64,000 nucleotides of DNA from JAATGI01 sp050729815 (GTDB taxonomy: Bacteria; Pseudomonadota; Alphaproteobacteria; ATCC43930; CGMCC-115725). Under the pieces are notes generated by a model. It ran no database searches. It had not been told where the DNA came from and saw only the letters and a program-made list of their open reading frames with translations. A program made the translations under genes and the position numbers. The DNA lies in assembly GCA_050729815.1 (NCBI GenBank), contig JBOHLV010000224.1, positions 1 through 64,000 on the forward strand, written 5' to 3'. Position 1 is the stretch's first letter, and each line of letters opens with the position of its first letter. Shown piece after piece: positions 59,659 through 64,000 of the stretch.

Positions 59659-61245
59659 ATGAGCCAACCGCAGACGCTGCGTCCGCCGCATCTTTCCGAG
59701 CGGCAATTTGCCGACGCCTTGAAACAATTCACCGCCGCTCTGGGCGCGGAATGGGTGGTAAGCGAACCTGCCGCGCTTGCCGAGTTCTATGACCCCTACA
59801 ACCTTCCCGAACGCACCGACTTCAAGCCCTCGGCGGCGCTGTTCCCGGCGAGCGTCGAGGAGATCCAGGCCCTCTTGCGCATCGCTGGCGAGAACAAGAT
59901 CCCGCTCTGGACCACGAGCCAGGGCCGCAACAACGCCTATGGCGGCGCGGCGCCGCGGCTCCCAGGCGCGGTGCTGCTGCATCTGCGGCGGCTGAACCGC
60001 GTCCTCGAAATCAACGAGGAATGCGCCTATGCCGTGGTCGAGCCGGGCGTGCGCTTCTTTGATCTTTATGACGCGATCCGCGCCGGCGGCCACAAATTGA
60101 TGATGTCGGTGCCCGATCTGGGGTGGGGCAGCGTCGTCGGCAACACGCTCGACCATGGTTTCGGCTATACCCCCTATGGCGACCATGTCGCATCGCAATG
60201 CGGGATGGAGGTGGTGCTCGCGAATGGCGAGGTGATCCGCACCGGGATGGGCGCGATGGACGGGAACCGCGCCTGGCACGCCTATAAGCGCGGTTTCGGC
60301 CCCAGCGCCGACGGCATCTTCATGCAGTCGAATTTCGGCATCGTCACCAAGATGGGGCTGTGGCTGATGCCGCAACCCGAATGCTACATGTCCTGCGCCA
60401 TCGCGCTCGAACAGGAAAGTGACCTCGAAATCCTGGTCGAGACCATCCGGCCCTTGCTGCTCGACCGCACCATCCCGAACTATCCGATCTTCGGCAATGT
60501 CCTTGGCGCGGCGTCTCAAATGTCGCAGCGCAAGGACTGGTATACCGGCGACGGCGCGATCCCGGACGCGGTGCTGACACAAATGACGCAGAAGCTCGGC
60601 GTCGGGCGCTGGAACACGCGGTTCGCGCTTTATGGCCGCGAGGCGATCGTCGATCTCCAATTCAAGATGGTAGAGGAGGCGTTCGCCAAGGTACCGGGGG
60701 CGCGCGTCTTCGGCCGGAAATACGAAGGCGCGCGGATGGCCGAGACGGTGCCGTCGCAAGACCGGGTCCAGGCCGGGATTCCCGGGCTCGACATCCTCGA
60801 AATGGTGAAATGGTACGGCGCCGAGGAAGGCGGCCATCTCGATTTCTCGCCGGTCGCGCGGCTCACCGGTCCCGACGTGATGGCGCAATCGCGGCTCGTG
60901 CGCCGCGTCGTCGAGGAGTTCGGCTTCGATTACATGGCCGGCTTTATCGCCATGCCGCGCAGCGTCCTCCAGATTTGTCTCCTGTGCTTCGACAAGAAGG
61001 ACCCGGCCCAGGTCGACCATGCCTTCGCCGCCTGCAAGGCGCTGGTGCGCGAGTGCGGCAAGGCCGGCTTCGGCGAATATCGCGCCCACCTCGAAGTCAT
61101 GGACCTCGTCGCGGAACAATATGGCTTCAACGGTCACGCGCTGCGGCGCTTCAACGAGCGCTTGAAGGATGCGCTCGACCCCGACGGAATTCTGTCCCCC
61201 GGCAAGCAGGGAATTTGGCCGAAGTCGATGCGGGAGGGACGTTAG
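59659..61245 (+). CDS. VAO/PCMH-family FAD-dependent oxidase (4-cresol dehydrogenase-like)
   Basis: A 528-residue flavoprotein. The PCMH FAD-binding domain has PASVEEIQALLRIAGENKIP, WTTSQGRNNAYGGAAPRLPG and the MSVPDLGWGSVVGNTLDHGF segment; the C-terminal substrate-cap domain of the vanillyl-alcohol oxidase group ends RRFNERLKDALDPDGILSPG. In this family 4-alkylphenols such as p-cresol or eugenol are oxidised at the benzylic carbon. No flavocytochrome partner gene is present, which argues for an oxidase or soluble electron acceptor. The ATG at 59659 follows gagggaggacacgcaatc. With the upstream VOC and monooxygenase genes it makes a phenol-degradation-like set. Confidence 0.85.
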   Translation: MSQPQTLRPPHLSERQFADALKQFTAALGAEWVVSEPAALAEFYDPYNLPERTDFKPSAALFPASVEEIQALLRIAGENKIPLWTTSQGRNNAYGGAAPRLPGAVLLHLRRLNRVLEINEECAYAVVEPGVRFFDLYDAIRAGGHKLMMSVPDLGWGSVVGNTLDHGFGYTPYGDHVASQCGMEVVLANGEVIRTGMGAMDGNRAWHAYKRGFGPSADGIFMQSNFGIVTKMGLWLMPQPECYMSCAIALEQESDLEILVETIRPLLLDRTIPNYPIFGNVLGAASQMSQRKDWYTGDGAIPDAVLTQMTQKLGVGRWNTRFALYGREAIVDLQFKMVEEAFAKVPGARVFGRKYEGARMAETVPSQDRVQAGIPGLDILEMVKWYGAEEGGHLDFSPVARLTGPDVMAQSRLVRRVVEEFGFDYMAGFIAMPRSVLQICLLCFDKKDPAQVDHAFAACKALVRECGKAGFGEYRAHLEVMDLVAEQYGFNGHALRRFNERLKDALDPDGILSPGKQGIWPKSMREGR

Positions 61246-61947
61246 TTAATCGACGAGCCATTCGCGTAGCGCGTGGTTGACCGGCTCCGGTCGCTCCAAC
61301 GTCGACATGTGGCCGCACCGTTCGATGATGACGAGCTTCGCTTGCGGAATCAGCGCCGACATTTCCTTCGCCACCTTGGGCGGGGTCAACCGGTCGTCCT
61401 GGCCGCACAGGATAAGCGTCGGCACCGCGATGCGGGCGAGATCGGGGCGGCCGTCCTTGCGCACCAGGATCGCAACCTCCTGGCGGCGGAAGGCCTCGGC
61501 GCCGACCGCCTCCGCCATGGCCTGGATCGTGTCGGTCAACGCCGTGTCGCCCATGCGGTCGGGATGAATGAGGTTCGGCAAGAGTTGCTGCCCCACGCCA
61601 TGGAACTGGCCCTTTTTGGAGAGGTCGATCAAGTCGCGGCGACGCTGCGCCTGCTCCGGCAGGTCGGCGCGGGCCGAAGTGTCGAGCAGGGCGAGGCGCG
61701 AGACCCGCTGTGGCGCCGTGCGCATGATCTCCTGCGCGACATAGCCGCCCATCGAAAGGCCGGCGAGAGCGAATTTCTCCGGCGCGTCGGCCAAGACGCG
61801 GCGCACCATCGCGGCGAACGACTCGTCACGGGTGAGGTCAGGGACCGTAATCTCGGCGACGTCATCGAGCGCCGCGATCTGAGGCGCGTAGAGCCGGCGG
61901 TCACATAACAGGCCCGGCAACAACAGAAGTGGCGTCTTTTGTGGCAC
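61246..61947 (-). CDS. Alpha/beta-fold hydrolase
   Basis: A 233-residue esterase-like enzyme. PLLLLPGLLCDRRLYAPQIA forms the oxyanion region, GLSMGGYVAQEI the nucleophile elbow (Ser at about residue 75), LILCGQDDRLTPP the acidic residue and RCGHMSTLERPEPVN the His. The layout is like 3-oxoadipate enol-lactonase or MhpC-type ring-fission hydrolases, so a role in the aromatic pathway of the preceding genes is possible. It starts at GTG (61947) with aaggagccctcaac upstream. The stop directly follows that of the VAO-type gene on the other strand. Confidence 0.8.
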   Translation of the reverse strand: MPQKTPLLLLPGLLCDRRLYAPQIAALDDVAEITVPDLTRDESFAAMVRRVLADAPEKFALAGLSMGGYVAQEIMRTAPQRVSRLALLDTSARADLPEQAQRRRDLIDLSKKGQFHGVGQQLLPNLIHPDRMGDTALTDTIQAMAEAVGAEAFRRQEVAILVRKDGRPDLARIAVPTLILCGQDDRLTPPKVAKEMSALIPQAKLVIIERCGHMSTLERPEPVNHALREWLVD

Positions 61948-62113
61948 GTTGAGGGCTCCTTGGCATAACGGTCGAATGCGGCGGACGACTTCACGAGATA
62001 TAATTTGACTTTCCGCCGCACAACCCCAATTAAGATGCAGGGCGTCGAGTCTTTTTGACGTGCCTGTGCGCTGAACGCGCGAAAAAACTGAAAGAAGCGA
62101 AATACTGAGTTCA

Positions 62114-63571
62114 ATGAATTTCTCCGACCTTGGCCTCTCTCAGGAGGTCCTTCAGGCGGTCGCGGACGCGGGTTATAAGACCCCGACCCCTATCCAAGAA
62201 CAAGCCATTCCCTATGTGCTGACCGGGCGCGATGTCCTCGGTTGCGCCCAGACCGGCACCGGCAAGACCGCCGGCTTCACCCTGCCGATGATCGACATGC
62301 TCGCCTCAGGCCGTGCCCGGGCGAGGATGCCGCGCTCGCTCATCATCGAGCCGACGCGCGAGTTGGCGGCCCAGGTGGCCGCCGCCTTCGAGACCTATGG
62401 CAAGCACCACAAGCTCAACATGGCGCTGCTGATCGGCGGCGAAAGCTTCGTCGATCAGGAACGCAAGCTCGACCGCGGCGTCGACGTGTTGATCGCGACG
62501 CCGGGCCGCCTCCTCGATCTCTATGAGCGCGGCAAGATCATCCTTACCGATACCAAGGTGCTGGTGATCGATGAGGCCGACCGCATGCTCGACATGGGCT
62601 TCATCCCGGATGTCGAGCGCATCGTGTCGCTCCTGCCGCGCATCCGCCAGACCCTGTTCTTCTCTGCGACCATGCCGCCCGAGATCCGGCACCTTGCCGA
62701 TGCCTTCTTGAGCAATCCCAAGGAAGTGACCGTGGCGCCCCCGGCCTCGCCCGCGGCGCTGGTCAATCAGAACCTTGTCACCGTGTCGCCCGACGACAAA
62801 CGCGAGGCGCTGCGTCGACTTCTGCGAACAGAGGACGTCAAGAACGCCCTCATCTTTTGCAACCGCAAGCGCGACGTCGACATCCTCCATCGCTACTTGA
62901 CCAAGGACGGCTTCAACACCGCGGCGCTCCACGGTGATATGACCCAGTCGCGCCGCACCGAGACGCTGCAACGCTTCCGCGACGGCGAGATTCAGCTTCT
63001 GGTCGCGAGCGATGTCGCGGCGCGCGGGCTCGATATCGAAGGCATGTCGCACGTCTTCAATTTCGACGTGCCGATCCATGCCGAGGATTACGTCCATCGC
63101 ATCGGCCGCACCGGCCGCGCCGGACGTGCCGGCACCGCCTTCACCCTGGCAACGCCGGAAGACGGCCGCTTCGTCGCCGAGATCGTAACCCTCATTGGCA
63201 AGGAGATTCCGGCGATTTCCGTGGCCGGGATCGAGGCTCAGGCGCTCGATTCCGAAGCCGGCCATCGGCGGACTCGCGGGCACCGCGCACGGAAGCCCGA
63301 CCGGCCGGCGACCGCGCCACGCGAGCATCGTCCGCGGGCCGAGCCGCCACGGAAAAGGCCGACTGCCCCGCCGCCTGCGAGCGTCGGTCCGGTCAGCATG
63401 GAACGGTTCCCGATGTCGCCCAATGACAACTCCATTGACAACAAGGTCACGCCCCTGCCCCGCCGCCGGCCTGAACCGCGCCGCGAGGCGATCGAGGACG
63501 ACCATGGCGTCGTCGGCTTCGGCGATCATCCCCCTGCCTTTCTCGCCCGGCCGCGTGCTAAACTGGCGTAA
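62114..63571 (+). CDS. DEAD-box ATP-dependent RNA helicase (RhlE-like)
   Basis: A 485-residue helicase. Visible motifs are FSDLGLSQEVLQAV and the Q motif TPTPIQEQAIP, Walker A AQTGTGKT (45-52), DEAD at 153-156, SAT, and HRIGRTGRAGRAG in the second RecA domain. A basic, Pro/Arg-rich C-terminal tail of about 100 residues (from near 380) is probably an RNA-binding extension and lacks the DbpA/CsdA fold. Such enzymes assist ribosome assembly and mRNA decay, especially in the cold. The ATG at 62114 (MNFSDLGL) fits the family start. The stop overlaps the next gene by one base (TAATG). Confidence 0.93.
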   Translation: MNFSDLGLSQEVLQAVADAGYKTPTPIQEQAIPYVLTGRDVLGCAQTGTGKTAGFTLPMIDMLASGRARARMPRSLIIEPTRELAAQVAAAFETYGKHHKLNMALLIGGESFVDQERKLDRGVDVLIATPGRLLDLYERGKIILTDTKVLVIDEADRMLDMGFIPDVERIVSLLPRIRQTLFFSATMPPEIRHLADAFLSNPKEVTVAPPASPAALVNQNLVTVSPDDKREALRRLLRTEDVKNALIFCNRKRDVDILHRYLTKDGFNTAALHGDMTQSRRTETLQRFRDGEIQLLVASDVAARGLDIEGMSHVFNFDVPIHAEDYVHRIGRTGRAGRAGTAFTLATPEDGRFVAEIVTLIGKEIPAISVAGIEAQALDSEAGHRRTRGHRARKPDRPATAPREHRPRAEPPRKRPTAPPPASVGPVSMERFPMSPNDNSIDNKVTPLPRRRPEPRREAIEDDHGVVGFGDHPPAFLARPRAKLA

Positions 63572-63813
63572 TGAAGACGCTCTTCGTTATGGCGAAATGC
63601 GAACTCGGCCACGCTTATAAGGTGGCCGAGGAAGCGGTCGAGACTGTGGAACAGGTGTCGGAGGTGCATTCCATCTCGGGCCAGTATGACCTCCTGATGA
63701 AATGCTATCTCCCCGACGACATGGATATCGGGCATTTCGTCGTCGAGCGACTGCAGAAGCTGCCCGGCATCAAAGACACTTTCACCATCACCGCCTATAA
63801 GGCCTTTTCCTGA
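63571..63813 (+). CDS. Stand-alone Lrp/AsnC ligand-binding (RAM) domain protein
   Basis: An 80-residue protein consisting only of the Lrp/AsnC effector-binding domain: KTLFVMAKCELGHAYKVAEE, EVHSISGQYDLLMKCYLPDD and KDTFTITAYKAFS follow the alpha-beta-sandwich pattern. No DNA-binding helix-turn-helix is present. Solo RAM proteins bind amino acids and may modulate Lrp proteins or enzymes. The start overlaps the helicase stop by one base, showing translational coupling. Why it is linked to a helicase is unclear. Confidence 0.85.
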   Translation: MKTLFVMAKCELGHAYKVAEEAVETVEQVSEVHSISGQYDLLMKCYLPDDMDIGHFVVERLQKLPGIKDTFTITAYKAFS

Positions 63814-64000
63814 TCGGCTTCGGATTTTCTGGATCGACCAGCGGATCAGGAACGCGCTTTCGTCCGAAGGGGTGGCGGCCCGGCATTGGCGTGATGGCGG
63901 ATGGCGGCCATCATGGCAGGTTCGGCCGATCCGTCGGCTCGGCGTCACGCGCCGTCAATTGCTGGAAGACGTGGATCGGCCGCACCTCAGGCCACTGCCG
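63814..64000. other. Window end, no gene recognised
   Basis: The last 187 bases hold no recognisable gene. Low-confidence frames exist on both strands but resemble no family. A gene entering from beyond the window on the minus strand cannot be excluded. Confidence 0.4.

Noticed and set aside
1..64000. CRISPR arrays, tRNA or rRNA genes
   Set aside because: No regularly spaced repeats or cloverleaf-like sequence with a GGTTCGA-type T-loop in intergenic DNA was seen by eye; a dedicated scan was not possible.

Overview
The window is high-GC, gene-dense bacterial chromosome. Codon use, gene families (GltBD with Ntn-type GltB, class II DAHP synthase, citramalate synthase, GlnRS, PrkA-YeaH-SpoVR) and overall texture suggest an alphaproteobacterium, perhaps of the Rhodospirillales/Hyphomicrobiales breadth. 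That is an inference from protein style, because no rRNA or tRNA gene is present to fix it. No CRISPR array, intact insertion sequence, prophage or tRNA was recognised.

Layout. 1-1756: DoxX-like membrane proteins around an NmrA-type NAD(P)-binding protein. 1757-4990: a small accessory island with a serine-recombinase remnant, degenerate palindromic repeats, a PIN-domain toxin pair, a low-GC DUF4145 protein, a Gp49/HigB-type toxin with an XRE antitoxin, and a headless HigA fragment. The last module lies between two copies of the 3' end of a flavin-monooxygenase/acyl-CoA-dehydrogenase-like gene; one copy is a decayed pseudogene. 4976-8889: that monooxygenase-like gene and a bicupin gene face a two-subunit aconitase X. 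9062-15226: gltBD. 15381-16527: a DJ-1/PfpI protein and a secreted DUF4142 protein. 16679-22593: a tight run of DAHP synthase, nicotinate phosphoribosyltransferase-like, NAD synthetase and GlnRS. 22590-31044: mostly housekeeping (GST, OsmC, cysS, cimA, TrmJ-like, rpsD, guaB) plus a receiver-like protein lacking its phosphoacceptor Asp.

31126-61947 is rich in catabolic and stress genes. It holds a tannase-like esterase with a second flavin monooxygenase; an exported S10 peptidase; a NOL1/NOP2/Sun RNA methyltransferase that probably starts at CTG; and a TetR-controlled set of a VOC protein and two tandem MetE-fold proteins that keep HxC...C zinc-site residues. It continues with a MarR/ClC divergent pair, a Mo-cofactor oxidoreductase, a nitrilase, a GntR regulator with an orphan cytosolic NMT1-like binding protein, and a truncated haemoglobin with an NsrR regulator. 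Next come an aldehyde dehydrogenase, a phosphotransferase, the prkA-yeaH-spoVR stress operon, a TM2 protein, MsrB, and a VOC / flavin monooxygenase / VAO-type oxidase cassette. The window closes with a DEAD-box helicase overlapping a stand-alone Lrp ligand-binding domain.

The most promising unfamiliar system is the TetR-VOC-MetE-like-MetE-like group at 37001-40777, which has a perfect 18-bp operator palindrome. Other points worth a look are the toxin-antitoxin module trapped between duplicated gene ends, the hairpin over the rpsD ribosome-binding region, and the NsrR-truncated haemoglobin pair with shared upstream motifs. All functional calls come from reading the sequence and recalled family motifs; no database search was run.
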